Assembly (NCBI GenBank): GCA_020355105.1
Contig: CP070658.1
Span: 300,576-322,956, forward strand
Length of the DNA stretch: 22,381 bases
Source: Candidatus Thorarchaeota archaeon
GTDB taxonomy: Archaea; Asgardarchaeota; Thorarchaeia; Thorarchaeales; Thorarchaeaceae
Direction of reading: 5' to 3'
Below the pieces are notes generated by a model, which had not been told where the DNA came from, ran no database searches, and saw nothing but the letters and a program-made list of their open reading frames with translations. This document shows positions 6,692-13,874 of the stretch, in pieces (the first letter of the stretch is position 1; each line of letters opens with the position of its first letter). A program made the translations under genes and the position numbers.

Positions 6692-8095
6692 TTAGTAGCG
6701 TCGAAACCGTTTGAGATATCCTGTCAGACTCCGAGCCATCATTCTGAAGATGTGGACGTTCCCTGCTTTGAGATGCTTCCAAAGAAATCCTACTCTTGTA
6801 TAGAATCTAAGGTACGCTCTATGTAGGCAATTCTTGATGTCACGTTTCTCAATACCGGGGAGCTGCATGACTGGGTCGAGTACGGAGTATCTTGACCATT
6901 CTTCAGAAACCAACCATCCGTTTCTTTTTGCTTCATCGAATAGAGGAGTTCCCGGATAGGGCGTACAGACAGTGAATTGAGCGAGGTCAGGATCAAGCCT
7001 ACATGCCAAGTCGATAGTTTCATCCATCTCTTGTTTCGTTTCACTTGGGGTTCCAATGACAAAGGAAAGAATCACGCCCAGACCCTCTCTCTTCAGAATC
7101 CTAACTGATTTCACGACATCATCAACCAGAATTCCTTTCTTCATTATGTTGAGAATTCGCTGGTTCCCTGATTCCGCACCGATGTATACTGTGTGACACC
7201 CAGCAGCCCTGAGCCATCTTGCCATATCTGGATATCTTGCCATTACATCAGCTCGTGTCGAGCAAGTCCAACCGAAACTTGTGCCTTTATGGCACAGCAG
7301 CCTACAAAGTTCTCTCACCCTTTCTTTGTCAAATGTGAAAAGGTCGTCCAAGAACTCAATCTCTTTGACACCATACTCCTGTTGAAGCATCTCGACTTCT
7401 TCAACAACATTCGTGGGGCTTCTGCCTCGCCACCTTTTGCCGACAATGCGCGAAGAAGAACAAAACACGCACTTGTAGGGACATCCTCTACTCGTAATCA
7501 TTGTGGCCCATGGAAAGTTGCCTGCGAAGTACTGCCTGAGGCCGATGAGGTCATACGCGGGAAAGGGAAGGTTGTCAAGGACCTGTATGTGTGGCATGTC
7601 AGGGTTTCTAACTAGTTGTGAGTCCTTGCGATAGGTTATTCCCCTGATGTCAGTAAGACCTTGCCTAGCCTCGATTGCCTTGAGCAGTGCATTCATGATG
7701 GTTTCTCCTTCCCCTCGAACAATGATGTCAATCTCTGGACATTCCCTGAGTACATTTGTGTCCTCGAACGTTACATGGGCTCCACCCGCGACAACAAGAG
7801 TCTTGGAATCGGATTCTTTCACCAATCGAGCCGCATGATATGCGTCATAGATTGACGGTGTGGCTGTTCCACTTATGCCAACCACGTCAGGAGAGAATGA
7901 GTCAAGGACGCTGTAGAACTCGGCGTCAGTTGAACGTGCAAGTAGAGCGTCATGTATCATCACCTCGTGATCACCAAAAGTGCTGATGTAGCTGGCGATG
8001 TATCCTAGTCCCAGTGGGGGAGGGTGGACGCCTATTGAGTCCCTCACGTCACACTTGGAATTGGGGACTGTGAGAAGGACTCTCAACCTGTTCAT
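6692..8095 (-). CDS. Cobalamin-binding-domain radical SAM protein (BchE/COG1032-like)
   Basis: This 467-aa protein has an N-terminal Rossmann-like B12-binding region (about 1-140), with PPLGLGYIASYI near residue 30, VVGISGTATP at 71-80 and VVAGGAHVTF at 101-110. A radical SAM core follows, with Cys205-x3-Cys209-x2-Cys212 in TSRGCPYKCVFC that should bind the 4Fe-4S cluster and SAM. The B12 part lacks a clear DxHxxG motif, as in other members without a histidine ligand to cobalt. Relatives carry out methylation, ring formation or C-C bond chemistry on tetrapyrroles, lipids or antibiotics; the substrate here is unknown. The frame is open to 8203, but ATG 8095 overlaps the stop of the upstream SPASM gene (ATGA) and follows AAGGGGG, so it is the likely start. 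Confidence 0.88.
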   Translation of the reverse strand: MNRLRVLLTVPNSKCDVRDSIGVHPPPLGLGYIASYISTFGDHEVMIHDALLARSTDAEFYSVLDSFSPDVVGISGTATPSIYDAYHAARLVKESDSKTLVVAGGAHVTFEDTNVLRECPEIDIIVRGEGETIMNALLKAIEARQGLTDIRGITYRKDSQLVRNPDMPHIQVLDNLPFPAYDLIGLRQYFAGNFPWATMITSRGCPYKCVFCSSSRIVGKRWRGRSPTNVVEEVEMLQQEYGVKEIEFLDDLFTFDKERVRELCRLLCHKGTSFGWTCSTRADVMARYPDMARWLRAAGCHTVYIGAESGNQRILNIMKKGILVDDVVKSVRILKREGLGVILSFVIGTPSETKQEMDETIDLACRLDPDLAQFTVCTPYPGTPLFDEAKRNGWLVSEEWSRYSVLDPVMQLPGIEKRDIKNCLHRAYLRFYTRVGFLWKHLKAGNVHIFRMMARSLTGYLKRFRRY

Positions 8096-9645
8096 CCCCC
8101 TTGTGATGCCTTGGGTGTTGATTTCAGGATGGCCGTTCTGAATCTCTCGTTTACTATCTCTTTTGCCTTGAGTGCCTTCCAGAATGTCAGGTTCCTTATG
8201 CAACCTGGGTCGGGCGCATGATAATCATCGAAGTACTGCATTGCACGTGCTCGACACCCTCCACAGACATAGCGGCTCTCGCATGTACCGCAGGCGCCTC
8301 TCAGCAGGTCCTTGTTCCTAAGGTCATTCAGGACTCTGTTCTCAGTCCAAAGTTTCTCCAAATCATCTCTGAGAACGTTGCCTACTCTTACCTTGGGGAC
8401 GCGCGGAAAGAATACGCACGGATAGATGTCCCCGTTCGGTTCTATGGTCAAGTAGAACCGGCCTGCACCACAACCTCCAATGAATTTGGAGAGTTCACTC
8501 ATCTGAGCAGGTAGGCGGGCGTTGAAGAAGTGAGTGGGATACAGCCCCTCCGAGGAGTGGCAGAAGTGAGCACACTTATCTTCGGCAGCCATTCGTGCCA
8601 CACGGCCCAACTGTGGGGCTGTTGTTAATACGTCCATGTCTTCTGAGCTGCGCTTCGAGAGAATCATGTCTAGGATGCCATGCAGCATTCTTTCTCTCTC
8701 GCTCGGTGTCAAATCTGACTCCAAGATCTCTGTCCCGCGTCCAACGGGCACAAAGTTGTAGACCATGAACCATCTGACTCCAAGACTCCTACAAAGCTGA
8801 ACAGTGTCAAAGAGCTCTGCGAGATTGTGACGAGTAACGGTCATGGCCACCTCCACGAATAGACCTTCATCTACGCAGTTTCTGATTCCCTTGATAGTCT
8901 TCCTGAAGGCTCCGGGGACGCCTCTGAAACTGTCATGTGTTGTTTCAGAGGCGCCGTCCAGGCTTATCTGGACGAACTTCAGGCCTGCCTTCTTGAATTC
9001 CACAACTCTTCCAACCTTCGAAAGAGTCGTGCCATTGGTTGCCATTGCGACATAGATGTCGTTGTCTGTCGCGTGTCTTAACAGAGTACGAAGATCGGGT
9101 CTAAGGCTTGGTTCTCCTCCTGAGAAGGCCAAGAATACAATTCCAGCATCAGCCAGCGTGTCGATACAACGGAGCGCGTCACTTGTAATCATCTCATCAG
9201 AGGCCCTTTTGCCTGCGATTTCATAACAATGCTTACACCTCAGGTTGCATGCCCTTGTTACATTCCAGACGACTTGAAATGGTGCGCCCGGTACAAAAGG
9301 AGTTCTAGCACCGAACCTAGCCAGCCCAGAAATAACGCTGGAAAGTGACCTTCTGAATATCGAATCAGAGAGACCCTTGACCACAAACTCAGGATCCGCC
9401 CCAAAAGCTGAGGAACCCCTTGACATGATTCGTCGGATAATTGAGGTGGCCAGTCTACAATACCGACATGCATGCTGCCTGATTCCAGCAATCAGCTCGA
9501 GCGCCACATTCAGCCTTGTGTTTCCACATGATTGACATCTCTTTACAAAGCCTCTCAGTATGCGTCTTGAAATCCTGTTCTGAGTGAGTGCCTTCAGTAA
9601 CTCAACGTTCGAGTCATCTGTTTTCTGACTTCCTATCAACGACAC
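8092..9645 (-). CDS. Radical SAM/SPASM domain protein with N-terminal cysteine-pair region
   Basis: This 517-aa protein has three parts. Residues 38-63 hold two CxxC pairs (CQSC and CRYC) about 20 residues apart, likely a zinc or iron site. The radical SAM core starts at WNVTRACNLRCKHC with Cys133, Cys137 and Cys140, and has GGEP at 176-179. The C-terminal SPASM region has Cys392, Cys410, CGTC (452-455), CGGC (461-464) and Cys482, enough for two auxiliary clusters. Such enzymes mature peptides, modify haem precursors or mature enzymes; YNFVPVGRG recalls haem-pathway members (NirJ/Ahb type), but no assignment is safe. GTG 9645 lies 6 bases after the tetR stop, and the gene end overlaps the next radical SAM gene by 4 bases. 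Confidence 0.87.
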   Translation of the reverse strand: MSLIGSQKTDDSNVELLKALTQNRISRRILRGFVKRCQSCGNTRLNVALELIAGIRQHACRYCRLATSIIRRIMSRGSSAFGADPEFVVKGLSDSIFRRSLSSVISGLARFGARTPFVPGAPFQVVWNVTRACNLRCKHCYEIAGKRASDEMITSDALRCIDTLADAGIVFLAFSGGEPSLRPDLRTLLRHATDNDIYVAMATNGTTLSKVGRVVEFKKAGLKFVQISLDGASETTHDSFRGVPGAFRKTIKGIRNCVDEGLFVEVAMTVTRHNLAELFDTVQLCRSLGVRWFMVYNFVPVGRGTEILESDLTPSERERMLHGILDMILSKRSSEDMDVLTTAPQLGRVARMAAEDKCAHFCHSSEGLYPTHFFNARLPAQMSELSKFIGGCGAGRFYLTIEPNGDIYPCVFFPRVPKVRVGNVLRDDLEKLWTENRVLNDLRNKDLLRGACGTCESRYVCGGCRARAMQYFDDYHAPDPGCIRNLTFWKALKAKEIVNERFRTAILKSTPKASQGG

Positions 9646-9651
9646 CTACTA

Positions 9652-10107
9652 TCATTGCTTGCCGGTTTTGGGAGCACTGCTTCGTTGTCTGGATTCCTCG
9701 GACTCAAGAATGCCCCCAGTGAAGACGTCAAGGAAACTTTCGAATGTCTTCTCGTGGTCCTCAATGAATTCATCACCTAGAATCAATCGCGCAATCTGGC
9801 TGTACGAGACATAACTCATGAAAACCAGTGCCGCAATCTTTGGGTCTATCTTCCACATAATTCCCCTCTCGATTTGCTCCTGAAAATACTCGGTCAGATG
9901 TTTCAACACCTTTTGAGGGACTGAAGATAGAGAGTCTGCTACTGAGGGCATTCTCAGCCCCTCAGTGAACTGCAGAATCATGAGATCGGTCTCGTTTCTT
10001 GTGAATTGAATGAGGTTCTCGCCCAATGCTCGAATGGACGTTTGGACATACGTTTCCTTGTCTTTATCAAACACCGAATCGAATGACGCGTGTGCATTTA
10101 CCTCCAC
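9652..10107 (-). CDS. TetR-family regulator, C-terminal ligand-binding part (frame interrupted upstream)
   Basis: A 151-aa all-helical segment of the type that follows a TetR DNA-binding domain: NLIQFTRNETDLMILQF, VLKHLTEYFQEQIERG and ALVFMSYVSYSQIARLILG form the ligand and dimer helices. It begins at GTG 10107. Directly upstream, in the same frame, lies a textbook TetR helix-turn-helix (10278-10117) separated by TAA 10116-10114. The intact gene would therefore have been one protein of about 208 codons, 10278 to 9652. Either this is a pseudogene, or the piece is translated by re-initiation at GTG 10107 only two codons after the stop, or the base call is wrong. It heads the radical SAM operon, 6 bases before the SPASM gene. 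Confidence 0.75.
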   Translation of the reverse strand: MEVNAHASFDSVFDKDKETYVQTSIRALGENLIQFTRNETDLMILQFTEGLRMPSVADSLSSVPQKVLKHLTEYFQEQIERGIMWKIDPKIAALVFMSYVSYSQIARLILGDEFIEDHEKTFESFLDVFTGGILESEESRQRSSAPKTGKQ

Positions 10108-10113
10108 TTCGGC

Positions 10114-10278
10114 TTATGCCGCCTCGATTAGCCTGTCTTTCGACTTGTATTTCCGGAACAGAGTAACCTCATTTACTCCAGCGTTCTTCGCAATTCTCCT
10201 TGTGGTTGTGGCTTTGTAGCCATGCTTCACAAGAAGGTTCTTGGCCGCTTCAAGGACTCTTTCCTCGACAGGTTTCAT
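10114..10278 (-). CDS. TetR-family DNA-binding domain fragment (54 aa, ends at in-frame TAA)
   Basis: Reading ATG 10278 on the minus strand gives 54 residues with the classic TetR signature: EERVLEAAKNLLVKHGYKAT, then TTRRIAKNAGVNEVTLFRKY, then KSKDRLIEAA, followed by TAA at 10116-10114. The recognition helix (VNEVTLFRKYK) and lead helix are complete, so a DNA-binding domain without its ligand domain would be made. The ligand domain continues in the same frame after the stop. A 28-bp palindrome abuts the start codon, suggesting that the protein represses its own promoter. A lone domain might still bind DNA, but it would have lost the main dimer interface and effector response. Confidence 0.8.
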   Translation of the reverse strand: MKPVEERVLEAAKNLLVKHGYKATTTRRIAKNAGVNEVTLFRKYKSKDRLIEAA

Positions 10279-10279
10279 G

Positions 10280-10307
10280 TTATGCAAGTAAGTGCTTGCT
10301 TACATAA
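10280..10307 (-). promoter_or_regulatory. 28-bp operator-like palindrome overlapping the tetR promoter
   Basis: The left arm TTATGCAAGTAA (10280-10291) and the right arm TTGCTTACATAA (10296-10307) flank GTGC. Comparing the left half with the reverse complement of the right half over 14 positions gives 11 matches, and all three differences are C/T exchanges. It begins one base before the tetR ATG. On the minus strand the right arm overlaps TTATTATG (10303-10310), a TATA-like box 25-32 bases before the start. A bound dimer pair would block transcription, so autoregulation of tetR and the radical SAM genes is inferred. Confidence 0.65.
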
Positions 10308-10310
10308 TAA
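10303..10310 (-). promoter_or_regulatory. TATA-like box of the tetR / radical SAM operon
   Basis: On the minus strand this reads TTATTATG, 25-32 bases before ATG 10278. The spacing suits a leaderless or nearly leaderless archaeal transcript. It lies partly inside the palindrome, as expected of a repressor-controlled promoter. Confidence 0.45.
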
Positions 10311-10428
10311 GGATATCCCTTGACGCACAACGGGTCGTCGTGTGTTCTGCCAGCTTTCCAGTCTTCAAGTAGATGGTGTCTAACATAAGACAGTCGTTCA
10401 AAGCAAGCCACCATTGCAATCAGAAAAG

Positions 10429-10438
10429 GATATAGTCT
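10429..10438 (+). promoter_or_regulatory. TATA-like box of the Lrp/AsnC-like gene
   Basis: GATATAGTCT follows an A-rich BRE-like stretch (GAAAAG). It lies 35 bases before GTG 10473 and 77 before TTG 10515. The same ten bases occur at 5118-5127 ahead of the histidine phosphatase gene. Confidence 0.4.
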
Positions 10439-10514
10439 GTTCCTTGAAAACTCGTGTCGTCTCACATGCAATGTGATCTGTTGGGCTGCCTATCTCATTT
10501 CCGGGGTGCTATTC

Positions 10515-11420
10515 TTGGATTTGATAGACAAAGGTATACTGTCTGATTTGACCAGAAACTGCAGAGTAACCTATCAGGAGATGGCTGGGAAGTACGGTAT
10601 TTCTGCCAACGCCATAAGGAAGCGGATCCATAAGCTCGAGGATTCTGGTGTGATATACGAGTACGGAATTACACTCTCTCCTGCCATGTTTGACGCTGAC
10701 TATGCGTTTGGAGTGCTTTACACAGACGGTTCACACGATGAGCAGGAGTTTGTTGAACGGATTGGCCAGAATCAGTTTGTCAGCGCTGCATCTTCGTACA
10801 CGGGAGGAATCTATCTGCTAATAGCCGAGTTCAGGAGCATGGATGAACTCCACCGAATCTCAAGCTTCCTGAGGAGTCTTGAAGGTGTGGATCAGGTAGA
10901 GCTACACGCCCTTGTGATTGACACAGGTAACCAAGTGAAGCTCGGTCAACTAGCCCTTCTTGTTCTGAAGCATTTGAATGCAGACCCCAAGATGCCGATT
11001 GTGGAACTCGCAGAGAAGACTGGATTAACTGCTAGAAGGGTTCGCAGAATCATTAATGAGTTGATATCAGGTCAAGGAGTTCGTTTCCGAGCATTGCTAG
11101 AGCTCGGTGTGGCAGACAGTATTCCCTTCATTGCACGCCTTGTTTGGGATGATTCCAAGACGACTCATGACAAGTTGTTGACTTGGCTGAATCGGTCCTT
11201 TCAACTGCCGCTATGGGAGGTCTTTATCTCTGCTTCTGAGCCTACCTTCTTTTGTCTCTTCACAGCAGGGAATCTCACAGAAACTGAAGCTATCACAAGG
11301 GAGATTCGGAAGAATCAACACGTCAAGAGTATCAAGGTATTTGTCAGCATATACCACAAGTACTTCCCGGCTCTAGGAGAATCCAAGTTACTTGAGATGG
11401 TAGGAGGAGTAGGCCCCTAG
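10515..11420 (+). CDS. Lrp/AsnC-like transcription regulator with two winged-helix domains
   Basis: From TTG 10515 the protein has 301 aa. It starts like AsnC-type domains (LDLIDKGILSDLTRNCRVTYQEMAGKYG, then ISANAIRKRIHKLEDSGVI), continues into a sensor-like region (ADYAFGVLYTDG), and then has a second winged helix (LALLVLKHLNADPKMPIVELAEKTG, LTARRVRRIINEL) with a second alpha/beta tail ending KSIKVFVSIY. The doubled plan is seen in archaeal Lrp relatives. The frame is open to GTG 10473, but that adds a hydrophobic stretch (MICWAAYLISGVLF) that does not fit the family; TTG 10515 follows GGGGTG (10503-10508) by 6 bases. It sits between the divergent radical SAM operon and the hut genes and could regulate either. 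Confidence 0.8.
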   Translation: MDLIDKGILSDLTRNCRVTYQEMAGKYGISANAIRKRIHKLEDSGVIYEYGITLSPAMFDADYAFGVLYTDGSHDEQEFVERIGQNQFVSAASSYTGGIYLLIAEFRSMDELHRISSFLRSLEGVDQVELHALVIDTGNQVKLGQLALLVLKHLNADPKMPIVELAEKTGLTARRVRRIINELISGQGVRFRALLELGVADSIPFIARLVWDDSKTTHDKLLTWLNRSFQLPLWEVFISASEPTFFCLFTAGNLTETEAITREIRKNQHVKSIKVFVSIYHKYFPALGESKLLEMVGGVGP

Positions 11421-11602
11421 TAGAGATTCACAGGGGGAGCGCCGGCCAACATAGCGAAAGGGATTCACAAACACATGTTGTCGTGATACTAAAGACAGCT
11501 CTACTTCAGCTGACTTCTCGGGTGGTCGTATTAGATTTCATCGACAAGAATATTCTTCTTGGGTGACAACTGTATTGGTTCTTACGAAATGGGTGTGCGT
11601 CT

Positions 11603-11618
11603 GGGGAACTAGTTCTCC
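11603..11618. promoter_or_regulatory. 16-bp palindrome upstream of hutU
   Basis: GGGGAACT followed directly by AGTTCTCC pairs at 7 of 8 positions. It lies about 57 bases before the TATA-like box and 105 before the urocanase ATG, so a regulator bound there would act from upstream. No protein can be assigned to it. Confidence 0.35.
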
Positions 11619-11674
11619 GAGCTTCTTGTGCAGTCCTCATCTTAGACGTCGTAGCCCACCTCCGTGGCGACTTC

Positions 11675-11682
11675 TTTATGAA
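11675..11682 (+). promoter_or_regulatory. TATA-like box of hutU
   Basis: TTTATGAA lies about 45 bases before ATG 11724. A start of transcription near 11705 would leave a leader of about 19 bases containing GGATGTGATTCC, which resembles the extended archaeal ribosome site. Confidence 0.4.
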
Positions 11683-11723
11683 GGAAGGTCCCTCTGAGAA
11701 TCACGCCCTGTGGATGTGATTCC

Positions 11724-13739
11724 ATGAAATTGGACGTTACCAAGGCTATGACGATTAAGCTCCCAACAGAATTACCTCCTGATCCTTCTTTCGATCCAAG
11801 CATCAGAAGAGCTCCCAGTAGAGGCTTCAATCTTTCCCACAGCGATACCGTCACATCTCTCAAAAATGCTCTACGATACATCCCTGAAGAGCTGCACGAA
11901 ACATTGGCACCGGAATTCTTGGATGAGCTGTTAGCACATGGTCGAATCTATGGATACAGATATCGTCCCTCAGGACCTATCAAGGCCAAGCCTGTGAACG
12001 AGTATGAGGGAATCCTAGAAGCTCGGGCGCTACAGATAATGATTGACAACAACCTTGACTTCGAGGTTGCCCTTTACCCATATGAGCTGGTCACATATGG
12101 AGAGAGCGGACAGGTCTGTCAGAATTGGATGCAGTATCAGTTGATTAGAAAGTACCTGAAAGTACTGACGGAAGAGCAGACTCTGGTTGTGAGTTCAGGC
12201 CATCCATTGGGTATCTTCCCGTCCAACAGAAACGCCCCGCGAGTGATTTCCACCAACGGTCTGATGGTGGGAATGTTTGACACACCAGAGGCATTCCATC
12301 GAGCTGCTGCTATGGGTTCCACAAACTATGCGCAGATGACGGCTGGTGGATGGATGTACATAGGGCCACAGGGAATAGTCCATGGAACCTACATCACACT
12401 TCTTAACGCAGGAAGACTGTATCTTGGTACTCCTGATGACGAGGATCTGAGTGGCAAGGTGTTCCTCACATCAGGGCTTGGTGGCATGAGTGGAGCGCAG
12501 GCCAAGGCAATCGAAATTGCTGGTGGTATTGGGATAATCGCTGAGGTTGACAAAAGTCGTATTGACACTCGCAGTAATCAAGGATGGCTCAGTAGACATT
12601 CAGATGATCTTGGACAAGTGTTTGAGTGGGTCGACGAGTATCGCGATACCGGAGAGCCGATCTCCATTGGCTACTACGGCAACGTCGTAGACCTTTGGCA
12701 GTGCGCTGTCGATAACAAAATCCAGGTGGAGTTGGCCTCAGATCAGACATCCTGCCATGATGTGTATGGTGGAGGATACACACCACAGGGAGTCACATTC
12801 GAGGAGGGTCGTGAGCTCCTGAAGAACGACAGAGAGGAGTTTCGGGCCTTGGTTGACGAATCACTCACAACACAGTTCAACCTCATCAGGACTATGACTG
12901 AGCGCGGAACTCACTTCTGGGACTATGGTAACAGCTTCATGAAGGCCGTTTTCGATGCTGGCGCGAAGGATATCGCAAGGAACGGGAAGAACACTGATGC
13001 AGGTTTCATATTCCCATCATACGTGGAAGACATCATGGGCCCACTATGTTTTGACTATGGCTACGGGCCATTCAGGTGGGTGTGTCTGACCGGCAAGCAA
13101 AAGGACCTATCCAAGACCGATGGCATCGCAATGTCCTGTATTGACCCGAATCGGAGAGGCCAAGATCGGGACAACTACGTCTGGATTAGAAACGCTGAGA
13201 ATAACGCTTTGGTAGTAGGCTCTCAGGCCAGGATTCTCTACGCGGACGCCTCCGGGAGAGTCAAGATTGCACTGGAGTTCAACAGAGCTGTTCGCGAGGG
13301 GATCATTGGGCCCATAATGCTCGGTCGTGACCATCATGATACAGGCGGCACAGATTCGCCATTCCGGGAAACGGCAAACATCTATGACGGCAGCAGTGTC
13401 ACCAGTGACATGGCACACCAATGCTGGGCTGGGAATTCGGCCAGAGGCATGACTCTTACAGTTCTCTCGAATGGCGGAGGCGTTGGAACTGGCAAGGCCA
13501 TCAACGGAGGTTTCGGTCTTGTTCTCGATGGCAGTGAGAGAGTTGATGGTATCATCCGTTCTGCACTTGATTGGGACGTGATGGGGGGTGTTGCCCGAAG
13601 AGCTTGGGCTAGAAATGAAAATGCGGTTGAAACTGCAATTCAGTGGAACGAGATGATGAATGGTCGAGGTCATATCACGCTTCCCTACATCCCGAAGGAG
13701 GAGCTAGTCGAAGAACTAGTAAAGAAGAAACTGCATTAA
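11724..13739 (+). CDS. hutU: Urocanate hydratase (urocanase), long form
   Basis: This 671-aa enzyme performs the second step of histidine breakdown, adding water to urocanate with tightly bound NAD+ acting as electrophile, to give 4-imidazolone-5-propanoate. Family blocks are clear: TYGESGQVCQNWMQYQL, TAGGWMYIGPQGIVHGT, the NAD-binding LTSGLGGMSGAQ, the active-site DQTSCHD segment with its conserved Cys, GRDHHDTGGTDSPFRET and SNGGGVGTGKAINGGFG. The length exceeds the roughly 555 aa of most bacterial HutU; the longer N-terminus (about 100 residues, with PSFDPSIRRAPSRGF) and INGGFGLVLDG resemble the long urocanases of animals and some bacteria. ATG 11724 follows GGATGTGATTCC; ATG 11748 is an alternative start. 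The histidine ammonia-lyase gene follows 135 bases later. Confidence 0.95.
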   Translation: MKLDVTKAMTIKLPTELPPDPSFDPSIRRAPSRGFNLSHSDTVTSLKNALRYIPEELHETLAPEFLDELLAHGRIYGYRYRPSGPIKAKPVNEYEGILEARALQIMIDNNLDFEVALYPYELVTYGESGQVCQNWMQYQLIRKYLKVLTEEQTLVVSSGHPLGIFPSNRNAPRVISTNGLMVGMFDTPEAFHRAAAMGSTNYAQMTAGGWMYIGPQGIVHGTYITLLNAGRLYLGTPDDEDLSGKVFLTSGLGGMSGAQAKAIEIAGGIGIIAEVDKSRIDTRSNQGWLSRHSDDLGQVFEWVDEYRDTGEPISIGYYGNVVDLWQCAVDNKIQVELASDQTSCHDVYGGGYTPQGVTFEEGRELLKNDREEFRALVDESLTTQFNLIRTMTERGTHFWDYGNSFMKAVFDAGAKDIARNGKNTDAGFIFPSYVEDIMGPLCFDYGYGPFRWVCLTGKQKDLSKTDGIAMSCIDPNRRGQDRDNYVWIRNAENNALVVGSQARILYADASGRVKIALEFNRAVREGIIGPIMLGRDHHDTGGTDSPFRETANIYDGSSVTSDMAHQCWAGNSARGMTLTVLSNGGGVGTGKAINGGFGLVLDGSERVDGIIRSALDWDVMGGVARRAWARNENAVETAIQWNEMMNGRGHITLPYIPKEELVEELVKKKLH

Positions 13740-13747
13740 CACTCACA

Positions 13748-13790
13748 TCCGGTAATTACTAAAGTGGGGTCTAGATGCTCTAGAACCGGA
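13748..13790. promoter_or_regulatory. Nested inverted repeats between hutU and hutH
   Basis: TCTAGA-TGC-TCTAGA (13770-13784) is a perfect 15-bp palindrome. It lies inside an outer inverted pair TCCGGT (13748-13753) / ACCGGA (13785-13790). It could be an operator for hutH or a hairpin after hutU; no T run follows, so an operator or RNA-processing element seems likelier than a terminator. Confidence 0.4.
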
Positions 13791-13874
13791 CATGCAATCC
13801 TAGTCAAGAGGGACTCCTTGCCAAGGATGACATGAACCTCCATTCTCATAAACTGAACGAACGAGGATGAATCA

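Larger units (their letters stand above)
11421..11723. other. 303-base intergenic region before the urocanase gene
   Basis: No convincing gene lies here; the short minus-strand frame overlapping the urocanase start is a shadow. The region holds a perfect 12-bp palindrome AAGAATATTCTT (11546-11557), a 16-bp palindrome with one mismatched pair formed by GGGGAACT and AGTTCTCC (11603-11618), a repeated GATTCACA (near 11425 and 11462), and a TATA-like TTTATGAA at 11675-11682. It is probably the control region for histidine degradation. Confidence 0.5.

Noticed and set aside
7193..7615. 140-aa plus-strand frame opposite the cobalamin-type radical SAM gene
   Set aside because: The opposite strand encodes the CxxxCxxC core here, and the plus-strand product has no family-like segment.
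10114..10116. TAA in tetR as a recoded codon (selenocysteine or pyrrolysine)
   Set aside because: These use TGA and TAG; no recoding of TAA is known to me in archaea, so a nonsense change or sequence error is simpler.
10280..10471. 63-aa minus-strand frame between tetR and the Lrp-like gene
   Set aside because: It covers the palindrome and both promoters, shows no domain, and is better explained as a control region.
13107..13673. 188-aa minus-strand frame inside hutU
   Set aside because: It is antisense to clear urocanase motifs, has no recognisable domain and no ribosome site.
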